Shown piece by piece: positions 15,412 through 22,761 of a stretch of DNA of 23,829 bases; position 1 is the first letter of the stretch, and every line of letters begins with the position of its first letter. Position numbers and translations under genes: made by a program. Location: contig DATJYV010000188.1 in the NCBI GenBank assembly GCA_035499415.1, forward strand, positions 1 through 23,829, in the 5' to 3' direction. Under the pieces are notes generated by a model that saw nothing but the letters and a program-made list of their open reading frames with translations, ran no database searches and was not told where the DNA came from. Origin of the DNA: DATJYV01 sp035499415 (GTDB lineage Bacteria; Bacteroidota; Ignavibacteria; UBA10030).

Positions 15412-16731
15412 CTACAAAAGCATTCCCGCGATGGTTGCCGTCATCCACGTCGCGATGGTTCCGCCGAGCACGGCCTTCAGGCCAAGCCGGGCGATATCGG
15501 TCCTGCGGTTTTCAGCAAGAGGGCTGATTCCGCCGATCTGTATCGCGATCGATGAGAAGTTCGCGAACCCGCACAACGCATACGTCGAGATCGTTATTGC
15601 CTTGTCCGAGAGCTGGTGGGTGGGAATGATGTCGGCCAGACGCGAGTACGCCACGAACTCGTTGAGCACCAATTTGATTCCCATAAGACTCCCGACATTG
15701 AGCGCGTCGTGCCATGGCACGCCTATCGCAAACGCGACGAATTGCAGGACGATCCCGAACAGCAGCTCGAGGGAGAGAGGTTTGCCGAAGTATTGGGAAC
15801 AGAGGGCGCTTAAACCTGTCGCTGAGCCGACAGCTGCGAGTATCGCGTTAATCAAGGCGATAAGAGCTATAAATGCAAGTAACATCCCCGCAACATTTAT
15901 TGCCAGCCGCACGCCATCGGCGGCGCCGGAGGCTGCCGCCTCAATAACGTTCGAGTGCTGCCTCTCGATCTTGAGCCGCACATCCCCCTTCGTGAGCGGA
16001 TTCCCCGTTTCCGGGATCAGCACCTTTGCGATGATCATCGTCGCCGGAGCAGACATCACGCTGGCTGCAAGCAAATGCCCCGCAAATTGTACCTGAGCAG
16101 TGCTGAGCTCCCACCCCTGCGCCTTCGCATAAGCAACACCGAGCATTTGAACGTACGCGGCCATGACACCACCGGCGATGTGTGCCATTCCCCCAATCAT
16201 CATGGTCAGAAGCTCGGACTGCGTCATGGTTGCAATGTACGGCCGCACGACCAGAGGGGCCTCTGTCTGTCCGATGAAGACGTTGGCGGCGACGGAAAGC
16301 GACTCTGCACCGCTGGTTCCAAGAACGCGCGCCATAACCCAGGCGATTCCCTGGACAATGCGCTGCATGATCCCCCAGTGGTACAGGACCGCCATCAACG
16401 ATGCGAAGAAAATAATCGTCGGGAGCACCTGGAATGCGAAGAAGAATCCCAAGCTTCCCGTCACTTCCGGCCCAGTTGCAAGAGGGCCAAAAACGAACTG
16501 GGCCCCTTCGAGAGTAAAGGCCAGTAGAGCGACGAACAGCCGGCTGATTCCGCCGAAAATTTCTCTGCCGATCGTCGTTTTGAGAACGAAGAACGCAAAG
16601 ATAAACTGGAGGATGATGCCTGTAAGCACCATTTTCCATGGTATCTTGCGGCGGTCGGTGGAAGCGATTACAGCAATGCCGACAACGAATGCAAGACCAA
16701 AGAGACCTCGAAGGATCGTGGTCGGGTCCAT
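15412..16731 (-). CDS. nupC: Concentrative nucleoside transporter (NupC/CNT family)
   Basis: A 439-residue inner-membrane symporter that imports nucleosides using an ion gradient. Many hydrophobic helices are present. CNT signatures are visible: GQTEAPLVVRPY in the nucleoside- and sodium-binding core and LVLNEFVAYSRL in the second half, plus CGFANFSSIAIQIGG near the C-terminus. A ribosome site (AAGGAA) lies about 6 nt before the ATG. The gene lies 39 nt after tdk and 10 nt before punA, so uptake is coupled with intracellular salvage. Whether it uses sodium or protons cannot be told from motifs alone. Confidence 0.93.
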   Translation of the reverse strand: MDPTTILRGLFGLAFVVGIAVIASTDRRKIPWKMVLTGIILQFIFAFFVLKTTIGREIFGGISRLFVALLAFTLEGAQFVFGPLATGPEVTGSLGFFFAFQVLPTIIFFASLMAVLYHWGIMQRIVQGIAWVMARVLGTSGAESLSVAANVFIGQTEAPLVVRPYIATMTQSELLTMMIGGMAHIAGGVMAAYVQMLGVAYAKAQGWELSTAQVQFAGHLLAASVMSAPATMIIAKVLIPETGNPLTKGDVRLKIERQHSNVIEAAASGAADGVRLAINVAGMLLAFIALIALINAILAAVGSATGLSALCSQYFGKPLSLELLFGIVLQFVAFAIGVPWHDALNVGSLMGIKLVLNEFVAYSRLADIIPTHQLSDKAITISTYALCGFANFSSIAIQIGGISPLAENRRTDIARLGLKAVLGGTIATWMTATIAGMLL

Positions 16732-16770
16732 GGCGGTTCCTTTCAGAGATGTTCGGCGGGAAAACGAATC

Positions 16771-17346
16771 TCAACCGCCGCGCGGATCATGGCAGCGGCG
16801 GCATCGTGCCTCGTATAAGTCCTTTGCGCCGACAACCACGCGCTCCGTTGATGCGGTCTTGCGTTGGGTTCGGTCTGCCGGATTTCCGCAGACGACGCAT
16901 ATTGCGAGCGTCTTTGTGATGTATTCGGCAACCGCGAGAAGCTGGGGCATTGGTTCAAAGGGCTTCCCCCGATAGTCCTGGTCCAACCCTGCAACAATGA
17001 CCCTTTTTCCGGCATTTGCAAGTTTCTCGCACACATCCACGAGATTGGGCTTGAAAAATTGCCCTTCGTCCACGCCGACAACCTGGGCTTCCGATGAAAG
17101 CTTGAGGATTTCATCCGCGTCGTCGACGACAGTTGAAACGAGCGATTGCTCGCTATGCGAAACGATGTGCTCCGCGCTGTATCGCGTGTCGATCCGGGGT
17201 TTAAAAATGGCGACAGTTTGCCTGGCGATCTGTGCCCGCCTCAGCCTCCGGATCAATTCTTCGGTCTTGCCGCTGAACATGCAACCGCATACGACTTCGA
17301 TCCATCCGGTGACTTTTGGAACATCATGCAACGAAGCAGCATCCAT
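16771..17346 (-). CDS. tdk: Thymidine kinase (type II)
   Basis: This enzyme phosphorylates thymidine or deoxyuridine with ATP. The 191-residue protein has the P-loop GCMFSGKT (21-28), the catalytic Glu94 in VDEGQFF (92-98), and a zinc-binding lasso built from CVVC and a C-terminal CRRC. These are the marks of the type II kinases of bacteria and the human cytosolic enzyme. The ATG lies one base after the cdd stop, so the two are translationally linked. No separate ribosome site is visible. Confidence 0.95.
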   Translation of the reverse strand: MDAASLHDVPKVTGWIEVVCGCMFSGKTEELIRRLRRAQIARQTVAIFKPRIDTRYSAEHIVSHSEQSLVSTVVDDADEILKLSSEAQVVGVDEGQFFKPNLVDVCEKLANAGKRVIVAGLDQDYRGKPFEPMPQLLAVAEYITKTLAICVVCGNPADRTQRKTASTERVVVGAKDLYEARCRRCHDPRGG

Positions 17347-17347
17347 C

Positions 17348-17767
17348 TTATTTTTTCCGTCTCGTTTTCGACTTGAGATCCTTTGCAGTAAAGCCCATTG
17401 GTATCAATGAGTTTACTTTCAAAATCTTGAGACGATTATCCCGGTTAATGAGAATGACATCAGCATTCGGGGCAAATTCCAGGAGGACCTGCCGGCACGC
17501 TCCGCACGGAGCGGTAAATCCCTGTGTCTCTGCCGAAACTGCCACAGCCCGGAATTTACGGGCCCCTTCGGATACCGCCTTAAAGATGGCCGTCCTCTCG
17601 GCGCACATTGCCAGGCCGTAGGAGCTGTTTTCGACATTGCATCCCGTGTAGACTTCGCCGTCATGAGTGAGCACGGCGGCGCCCACGCGGAACTTCGAGT
17701 AGGGAGCATACGCTTTGAGTCGAGCGCGGCGGGCGGCTAATGCAAGGTCCCGGTAGGATCGGGGCAT
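17348..17767 (-). CDS. cdd: Cytidine deaminase
   Basis: It deaminates cytidine and deoxycytidine to uridine forms, feeding pyrimidine salvage. The 139-residue protein is the small tetrameric type: zinc ligands C55 in AMCAE, and C88 and C91 in PCGAC, with E57 as proton shuttle. The substrate loop FRVGAAVL and NVENSSYG are also present. The open frame extends back to 17845, but the promoter -10 at 17817-17822 lies inside that extension. The family N-terminus (SYRDLALAARRARLKAYAPYS) also begins right after the ATG at 17767, so that is the start. A lysine/arginine-rich tail (KSKTRRKK) closes the protein. Confidence 0.95.
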   Translation of the reverse strand: MPRSYRDLALAARRARLKAYAPYSKFRVGAAVLTHDGEVYTGCNVENSSYGLAMCAERTAIFKAVSEGARKFRAVAVSAETQGFTAPCGACRQVLLEFAPNADVILINRDNRLKILKVNSLIPMGFTAKDLKSKTRRKK

Positions 17768-17816
17768 CGGCGGGCGGGGGGAATTCAGTCGATGGAGGTC
17801 ATGTTTCGGGCGTGAA

Positions 17817-17845
17817 AATATAGAGAAGAAAGGGGATAGTTGCAA
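17817..17845 (-). promoter_or_regulatory. Sigma70-type promoter for cdd-tdk-nupC-punA
   Basis: On the minus strand TTGCAA (17845-17840), a 17-nt spacer and TATATT (17822-17817) predict a start near 17810, leaving a 5' UTR of about 43 nt before cdd. No operator-like repeat is evident. Confidence 0.6.
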
Positions 17846-17875
17846 TCGACCCCGTGCAGTGATCCACCTCCCTGT

Positions 17876-19288
17876 CTAGGCGCGCATCAGCCTCGAATTG
17901 ATCACGAGATGCGGGAAGTATGCAGCATGGAGAATCCCCAGCGCTTCACGGGCAAGGGCTCGGTCCACGACGAGCGAAACCGTGCCGCCCGGGGCTTCGT
18001 GCCAGAAGTAATCGACCGAGATTTTGCCCGCGGACAGAACCCGCAATGCCGATTCCAGCACCGGGCCGGAATTCCGTTCCGCGTTGCCGATAAGGGAGAG
18101 CAACGATTTATTGCGCAGTACCCTTGGGCGGCCGCCGTCGGGTTTGGCGATCTGCTCCATGTCAGCGCCCGACGGTGAGAAGAGAATGAGGAGATAGTCG
18201 TGTGAAGAGGACACATGCTCCAAATTCCAGGCTGCCTTGTCTGCGGGAGAATCAGACGAGAGGTTCTTGATCGTCTCGATCGTCGATAGCCCGGTCCGAG
18301 TGATGGCAAGTCCGACATCCTCCTTCAGCGCAATGGAAAGGACCGGGCGGTTGACGGACGCCTCCTTCCTGTTCTCCCGATTCAAATCAATGGAAGAAAC
18401 AACGCGGGTTCCCGGATGGGTCGGGTTCGACGAGTTCAGAATCTGGAAGGGGATTGAACGTTCAACCGCGGGCTCGATTGTCCGGGGATGCAGGACTTTT
18501 GCGCCGAACCTGGCAAGCTCCGAGGCCTCTGCGTGGGTCAGGAGAGGAATCGACTTCGCAGCGGGAACCAGCAGAGGGTCGGCAGAAAATATCCCGTCGA
18601 CATCAGTCCATATTTGAATCTCCCGGGCCCCGAGCGCGGCGCCAAAAATGGAGGCGGAGAAGTCTGACCCGCCGCGGCCGAGAGTGGTTGTTCGGCCGTT
18701 GATGGTGGAACCGATAAATCCTTGTGTGACGACAACGGTCCCGTTGCGCAACGACGGCGCAACGAGTTTTTGAGCCAGCCGCCGGGTTCGCGGTATCAGG
18801 GGAGAGGCAGAGCCATGGGCGGAGTCAGTCCGCAGAATTTTTCGGGCATCGACCAGGGAAACATCTGTGCCGACACGCAATAATCGATGCGCGAGCAAAA
18901 AGGAGGATGAGAGTTCGCCCACCGCGAGAATCGCGTCGAGCTCTGCATGAGACGCTCTTCTTCGACGCTCGATGACCTCCAATCGTCGGTTCAAATATCG
19001 AAATTGCCCCTGAAGGTATGCCCGGTGGCCGGGCCGTGATACATCCAGGTCAAGACCGCGTGCGATGTCGAAATGCCGGCGCTTCAGTTTATCCGCCAAT
19101 CGGATGGAGGCCTTCAGACGTCCTTCTGCCGCGAGACGCACGCATTGGATCAAATCGTTGGTCACGCCGGCACATGCGGAAACAACCACAAGGGGTTTCA
19201 GGCGCCGACGAGTAAAGACGATGTCTGCCGCCCGCGCAATTGCTTCGGCATTTTCGACGGAAGTGCCGCCGAACTTCATGATGATCAT
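17876..19288 (-). CDS. lysC: Aspartate kinase
   Basis: It phosphorylates aspartate, the first step to lysine, threonine and methionine. Read from the ATG at 19288 the protein has 470 residues. KFGGTSV opens the kinase domain at residue 5, followed by VVVSACAGVT, GELSSSFLLAHRL, TLGRGGSDFSAS, IQIWTDVDGIFSADP and FGAKVLHPRTIEP, all typical of the family. The C-terminal third looks like a pair of ACT regulatory domains (SIALKEDVGLAIT, then LLSLIGNAERNSGPVLESAL), usually a lysine or threonine feedback site. A GTG at 19339, only 6 nt after metX, would add 17 residues and is the main alternative start. As last gene of the SAM-riboswitch operon it supplies carbon for homoserine. No clear terminator follows it. 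Confidence 0.92.
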   Translation of the reverse strand: MIIMKFGGTSVENAEAIARAADIVFTRRRLKPLVVVSACAGVTNDLIQCVRLAAEGRLKASIRLADKLKRRHFDIARGLDLDVSRPGHRAYLQGQFRYLNRRLEVIERRRRASHAELDAILAVGELSSSFLLAHRLLRVGTDVSLVDARKILRTDSAHGSASPLIPRTRRLAQKLVAPSLRNGTVVVTQGFIGSTINGRTTTLGRGGSDFSASIFGAALGAREIQIWTDVDGIFSADPLLVPAAKSIPLLTHAEASELARFGAKVLHPRTIEPAVERSIPFQILNSSNPTHPGTRVVSSIDLNRENRKEASVNRPVLSIALKEDVGLAITRTGLSTIETIKNLSSDSPADKAAWNLEHVSSSHDYLLILFSPSGADMEQIAKPDGGRPRVLRNKSLLSLIGNAERNSGPVLESALRVLSAGKISVDYFWHEAPGGTVSLVVDRALAREALGILHAAYFPHLVINSRLMRA

Positions 19289-19345
19289 CGAATCCGAATC
19301 CCTTTCCCGTATGCCTGCGGATGAATGGGTAGCTGACACGTCCTG

Positions 19346-20515
19346 TCAGGTGACCGATTCCAGAAATGTTCCGATGCTCTCATTTAACTGGTCATACTCG
19401 ATAAGAAACGCATCATGTCCATGAATCGAGCGAATCTCACTGTAACGCGCGCCGGGCATTTTTCCTGCTATATCTTTCTGTTCCCCGGTCGGATAAAGCA
19501 CGTCACTGTCGATCCCGATGCAAAGTGCTCTGGACCGAATGGAGCCCAGGACGTCAGCGACCGTGCCTCGTCCGCGCGCGACATCGTGGCGGTCCATCGC
19601 TTCCGTGATCGTCATGTAGCAGTTGGCATCGAACCGTCGGACGAGCTTTTCTCCCTGGTAGCGGAGATAACTTTCAATCTGAAACTCCTCCTTGCTTCCC
19701 GCGCCATCCGGCTCCTGGAGCTTTCGTCCAAACCGTTCCTCGAAAGACGCGCGGCTTCGATAAGAGATCATGGCGATCATCCGGGCCAATCCCAGGCCAC
19801 GTACGGGTTGTTCGTCATACTCCCCGTTTAGCCATCCTGGATCATTGGTAATTGCTGCCCGCGCGGCTTGGTTGAGGCCGATGCACCAGGACGAGTGCTG
19901 TGCCGCCGTTCCGATGGGAATGATTGACGCGACGAGTTGGGGATACATGATCGCCCATTCCAGCACCTGCATGCCTCCCAACGACCCCCCGGCAACGGCG
20001 ACAAGGTGTCTAATTCCGAGCCTGCTCAGAAGCGCATGCTGAACCCGGACCATGTCGCGCACCGTGATCGGAGGAAATGATGACCTGTACGGCCGGCCAG
20101 TCGTCGGGTTCAGGGCCGTGGGTCCGGTCGTCCCGTAACAGCTCCCCAGAATGTTTGAGCAGATCACACAATAGCGGTCCGTGTCAAAAGCTTTTCCGGG
20201 TCCAATGAGGCCGTTCCACCATCCCTCTGCACCGTTCCGTCGCGCTGCAGGATCCACGTCTGCGGCGTGCGCGTTTCCAGTGAGCGCATGGCAGACCAGA
20301 ATCCCGTTCGTCCCGTCATCGTTCAACTTCCCATAGGTTTCGTAGGCGACATCGACCGCCTGAAGAGTACCGCCGAGATCGAGGTTGAATGGGTCGGCGC
20401 GGTCGAACACGCGGACCGACCCCGAGCGAACGTCCACGCTCTTGGTTCGCACGGCGCTCGGATTGACAACGCTGCCTGTCACGGCGCGATTCTCCTCACG
20501 CGACTGCGCGTTCAT
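19346..20515 (-). CDS. metX: Homoserine O-acetyltransferase
   Basis: It acetylates homoserine from acetyl-CoA, making the substrate that MetY turns into homocysteine. The 389-residue alpha/beta-hydrolase has its nucleophile S178 in GGSLGGMQ, and the acid and base residues D338 (IDSDVLYP) and H367 (HGHDAF). Other family blocks are LTGNAHAAD, GWWNGLIGPGKAFDT and SNILGSCYGTTGP. The start lies inside the last 20 nt of metY, so translation is probably coupled. Succinyl-specific relatives are hard to exclude by motif alone, but pairing with an O-acetylhomoserine sulfhydrylase favours the acetyl enzyme. Confidence 0.94.
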   Translation of the reverse strand: MNAQSREENRAVTGSVVNPSAVRTKSVDVRSGSVRVFDRADPFNLDLGGTLQAVDVAYETYGKLNDDGTNGILVCHALTGNAHAADVDPAARRNGAEGWWNGLIGPGKAFDTDRYCVICSNILGSCYGTTGPTALNPTTGRPYRSSFPPITVRDMVRVQHALLSRLGIRHLVAVAGGSLGGMQVLEWAIMYPQLVASIIPIGTAAQHSSWCIGLNQAARAAITNDPGWLNGEYDEQPVRGLGLARMIAMISYRSRASFEERFGRKLQEPDGAGSKEEFQIESYLRYQGEKLVRRFDANCYMTITEAMDRHDVARGRGTVADVLGSIRSRALCIGIDSDVLYPTGEQKDIAGKMPGARYSEIRSIHGHDAFLIEYDQLNESIGTFLESVT

Positions 20516-21827
20516 GGATTGATGTCAGGGCGATGTCAAAGTCTTCGATGATGTCGTCGATGTGTTCCAAGCCGACCGAAACCCGAACCATGTCCGGAGT
20601 CACACCGGATGTACGCTGTTCCTGGTCGCTCAGCTGTTGGTGCGTGGTAGATGCAGGATGGATGACGAGCGTCTTGGCGTCTCCCACGTTTGCCAGAAGA
20701 CTGGCGAGCTCCAATCGGTCGATCAACGCGCGTCCGGCATCGAGACCTCCTTTGACACCGAACACGACGATTCCGCCGAAACCGTTATGGAGATATCGTT
20801 TCGCGTTCGCGTGGTGCGAATGGTCTTCGAGTCCGGGATACCAGACCCAACTCACGTTCGGATTCTTCTTCAGCCAGCGGGCGAACGCCAGCGCGTTCTC
20901 GCTGTGCCGCTGCGCGCGGAACGACAATGTCTCGAGTCCCTGCAGAAAGAGGAACGAGTTGAAGGGGGCCAGGCAGGCGCCGATGTCCCGCAATTGTTCG
21001 ACGCGTGCGCGAATGATGAATGCGATGTTGCCGAACGGTCCGTCTTTGCCGAATACTTCCCAGAACTTGAGACCATGGTAACCCGGGCTGGGTTCGGTAA
21101 ACACGGGGAATTTTCCGTTCCCCCAGTCGAACCTCCCGGAATCGACGATGACTCCGCCGATGGATGTCCCGTGTCCGCCGATCCACTTCGTGGCGGAGTG
21201 GAGAACGATGTCCGCGCCGTGCTCGATCGGCCGGCACAAGAAACCTCCCGCACCGAATGTGTTGTCGACGATCAACGGGATGCCGTTCTTGTGGGCGACC
21301 TCCGCGATCGCGGCGATGTCGGGCACATTGAGCTTCGGGTTTCCGATCGTCTCGATATACAGTGCCTTCGTGTTCTTGTCGATCAGGCGTTGAAAATCCT
21401 GGGGAGCATCGCCGTCCACAAACTTGACCTGAATGCCGAGCCGGGGAAGCGTCACTTTAAATTGATTGTAGGTGCCGCCGTAGAGCAGGCTTGTGGAGAC
21501 GATGTTTTCACCCGCCTGCGCCAGCGTCGTGATGGCGAGAAATTGCGCCGCCTGGCCGGAAGCGGTCGCAAGAGCTGCGACGCCCCCCTCGAGCGCCGCG
21601 ATCCGGTCCTCGAACACCGCGTTCGTCGGATTCATGATCCGTGTGTAAATGTTCCCGAACTCCTTGAGCGCGAACAACGTCGCGGCATGCTCCGCGTCGT
21701 TGAAGACGTAGGAAGACGTTTGGTAAATCGGAACTGCCCGCGAATTCGTCGCAGAGTCGGGCTTCTGCCCGGCGTGGAGTTGAAGAGTCTCGAAATGGAA
21801 ATGCCGCTGTTTGCCGTTGCTGCTCAT
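20496..21827 (-). CDS. metY: O-acetylhomoserine sulfhydrylase (PLP enzyme)
   Basis: It condenses O-acetylhomoserine with sulfide to give homocysteine. The 443-residue Cys/Met-metabolism PLP enzyme has the cofactor lysine K214 in HSATKWIGGHG, D188 in IVDNTFGAGG, and the N-terminal active-site region IYTRIMNPTNAVFE. The long block (EHGADIVLH ... IGGHGTSIGG ... FTEPSPGYHGL) fits the sulfhydrylase branch rather than cystathionine synthases. A longer open frame exists upstream, but the ATG at 21827 has GGAG about 7 nt before it. That ATG overlaps the preceding stop as ATGA, and the family N-terminus begins there. Confidence 0.95.
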   Translation of the reverse strand: MSSNGKQRHFHFETLQLHAGQKPDSATNSRAVPIYQTSSYVFNDAEHAATLFALKEFGNIYTRIMNPTNAVFEDRIAALEGGVAALATASGQAAQFLAITTLAQAGENIVSTSLLYGGTYNQFKVTLPRLGIQVKFVDGDAPQDFQRLIDKNTKALYIETIGNPKLNVPDIAAIAEVAHKNGIPLIVDNTFGAGGFLCRPIEHGADIVLHSATKWIGGHGTSIGGVIVDSGRFDWGNGKFPVFTEPSPGYHGLKFWEVFGKDGPFGNIAFIIRARVEQLRDIGACLAPFNSFLFLQGLETLSFRAQRHSENALAFARWLKKNPNVSWVWYPGLEDHSHHANAKRYLHNGFGGIVVFGVKGGLDAGRALIDRLELASLLANVGDAKTLVIHPASTTHQQLSDQEQRTSGVTPDMVRVSVGLEHIDDIIEDFDIALTSIHERAVA

Positions 21828-22333
21828 GGCTGTACTCCGTGATGAATGGGTTGAGGTTGATTGTGATTTTCGCGGATGAGAAATTGGTGGTCCACTTTCA
21901 TGCAGCGATTTTGAATCAGAAGCCGTCCGGCTGCAGCAGCCCGCTTCATCGCCTCGGGATGCGTTCCGGTCCCCAGCTGGAGCCAGATGAGCCACGCACC
22001 GATATCGATGGCTTCCTCGACAACGTCCAGGATGTCGGCCGGCTTTCGAAAAATATCGACCGCATCGACCGGGAAGGGAATGCTCCGCAATGTCGGATAG
22101 CAATTCTCTCCCAAAATTATCTTCGAACCGGGGTTCACCGGAACGATCCGATATCCCGCATTCTTCAGATAACGCCCTACATAGTGACTGTCTTTGTGCT
22201 CGTCTTTTGAAATCCCCACGATCGCGACGGTTTGCAGGCGTCGCAAAAGCCCGTCGACCATACGCGTTTCATCCGCGATCTGCGGGTTGGCATACATTTT
22301 TCGTTCATACCACGACCGGAATGTCGGTTCCAT
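21824..22333 (-). CDS. CoA-binding-domain protein (YccU-like), first gene of the Met operon
   Basis: A 169-residue soluble protein that is almost entirely one CoA-binding Rossmann domain, like that of succinyl-CoA synthetase alpha. The glycine-poor loop VAIVGISKDEHKDSHYVGRYL (36-56) is followed by YRIVPVNPG, VDAVDIFRKP, WLQLGTGTHPEA and the conserved NRCMKVDH near the end. The biochemical role of this family is not well defined. The start at 22333 is fixed by AGGAGG 6 nt upstream; a longer frame back to 22462 would run through the terminator and the riboswitch. It is the gene directly behind the SAM riboswitch and is translationally coupled to metY, so a role in Met, acetyl-CoA or persulfide metabolism is plausible but unproven. 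Confidence 0.85.
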   Translation of the reverse strand: MEPTFRSWYERKMYANPQIADETRMVDGLLRRLQTVAIVGISKDEHKDSHYVGRYLKNAGYRIVPVNPGSKIILGENCYPTLRSIPFPVDAVDIFRKPADILDVVEEAIDIGAWLIWLQLGTGTHPEAMKRAAAAGRLLIQNRCMKVDHQFLIRENHNQPQPIHHGVQP

Positions 22334-22339
22334 CCGTAT

Positions 22340-22345
22340 CCTCCT
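22340..22345 (-). promoter_or_regulatory. Ribosome binding site deciding the CoA-binding protein start
   Basis: AGGAGG on the minus strand with a 6-nt spacer to the ATG at 22333. It lies downstream of the riboswitch terminator, so translation from it needs read-through. Confidence 0.75.
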
Positions 22346-22361
22346 GTGGAGTCCATTCAAC

Positions 22362-22398
22362 AAAAAACCTCTTCCGGAAAGATCCAGAAGAGGTTTTT
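22362..22398 (-). terminator. Intrinsic terminator of the SAM-I riboswitch
   Basis: On the minus strand CCTCTTC (22374-22368 arm partner 22393-22387) forms a 7-bp stem with GAAGAGG. It is extended by A5/T5 pairing, has a 12-nt loop and runs into six T's. It stands 12 nt after the aptamer and 29 nt before the first gene, the classic S-box expression platform. The 3' strand of aptamer helix P1 continues into GAAGAAGG, which can pair with the terminator's CCTCTTC with one bulged A. This could act as an antiterminator when SAM is low. Confidence 0.88.
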
Positions 22399-22409
22399 CA
22401 ATCCTTCTT

Positions 22410-22527
22410 CTCTCATCTTTCCCGGACCGCCGTAGCGGGGGGCAGGAGTTAGCACCTGACATCCGTTGTTCCGGACCGGTTGCTAAGGCTTCACAGGGCC
22501 TGTTCCCTCAGCCTTTCTTGATAAGAG
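22410..22527 (-). promoter_or_regulatory. SAM-I (S-box) riboswitch aptamer
   Basis: The minus strand carries the S-box core in order: CTCTTATCAAGAAAGG (P1 and start of P2), CTGAGGGAACAGGCCCTGTG, AAGCCTTAGCAACC, GGTGCTAACTCCTGCC, and GATGAGAG closing P1. P1 pairs 22527-22520 with 22417-22410 over eight base pairs, including one G-U. S-box RNAs bind S-adenosylmethionine and then favour terminator formation. Here the terminator follows at once and the controlled genes include metY, metX and lysC, which fits off-switching by SAM. Confidence 0.95.
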
Positions 22528-22553
22528 ATTCTATTTTCTTGGTCTTGGGAGGT

Positions 22554-22581
22554 GAGCCCTGTCGTTTGGCGCGATGGGCTC
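22554..22581 (-). promoter_or_regulatory. Leader hairpin upstream of the SAM riboswitch
   Basis: GAGCCC and GGGCTC pair over six bases. A further CGA/TCG pair lies inside after a small internal loop, around a 7-nt loop. No T-tract follows. It lies in the roughly 150 nt between the promoter and the aptamer, just after a possible small ORF. Function unknown. Confidence 0.4.
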
Positions 22582-22596
22582 TCGCTGATCCTTTCT

Positions 22597-22677
22597 TTAC
22601 GTGATCGTCAGTCCCTCGCTCCGGAATTTATTCGGAGGACAACAGGGGCAGTATTTCTTGGCTGACAATTGATCCAT
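22597..22677 (-). CDS. Candidate 26-residue Cys-rich leader peptide
   Basis: The first ATG after the predicted transcription start (about 22682) opens 26 codons ending in TAA. The peptide includes KKYCPCCPPNK, with three Cys codons within four positions. The start is only about 5 nt from the predicted 5' end, so it would be nearly leaderless, and no Shine-Dalgarno exists. Cys-rich leader peptides regulate some sulfur genes by ribosome pausing, and this one precedes a sulfur amino-acid operon. A chance ORF remains the simplest alternative. Confidence 0.22.
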   Translation of the reverse strand: MDQLSAKKYCPCCPPNKFRSEGLTIT

Positions 22678-22688
22678 GACTTTGATTT

Positions 22689-22717
22689 AATATAATCTCC
22701 CCGAAAGCGTTTGTCAA
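22689..22717 (-). promoter_or_regulatory. Consensus sigma70 promoter for the SAM-riboswitch Met operon
   Basis: On the minus strand a perfect TTGACA (22717-22712) is followed by 17 nt and TATATT (22694-22689). The predicted start is near 22682, giving a leader of about 350 nt that contains the riboswitch. The -35 box begins one base after the T-tract of the upstream terminator. Confidence 0.75.
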
Positions 22718-22718
22718 G

Positions 22719-22739
22719 AAAAAAGTGCCGTGAGGCACT
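22719..22739 (-). terminator. Intrinsic terminator of the amidohydrolase gene
   Basis: AGTGCC (22739-22734), loop TCAC and GGCACT (22729-22724) run into six T's (22724-22719) on the minus strand, 22 nt after the amidohydrolase stop. Confidence 0.8.
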
Positions 22740-22761
22740 GAACAGATCCACCCGGCATCCG

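Noticed and set aside
17768..17845. 26-residue N-terminal extension of cdd.
   Set aside because: The extension contains the operon promoter and lacks family similarity.
21828..22103. 92-residue N-terminal extension of metY.
   Set aside because: It is the CoA-binding protein gene read in another frame; metY homologues begin at 21827, which has a ribosome site and an ATGA overlap.
22334..22462. Longer N-terminus for the CoA-binding protein frame.
   Set aside because: It runs through the riboswitch terminator and into the aptamer; a strong ribosome site and the family start support 22333.
22511..22627. Open Lys/Arg-rich frame of 39 codons on the minus strand across the leader and riboswitch.
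   Set aside because: No ATG, GTG or TTG start; most of its 3' part is explained by the S-box aptamer sequence.
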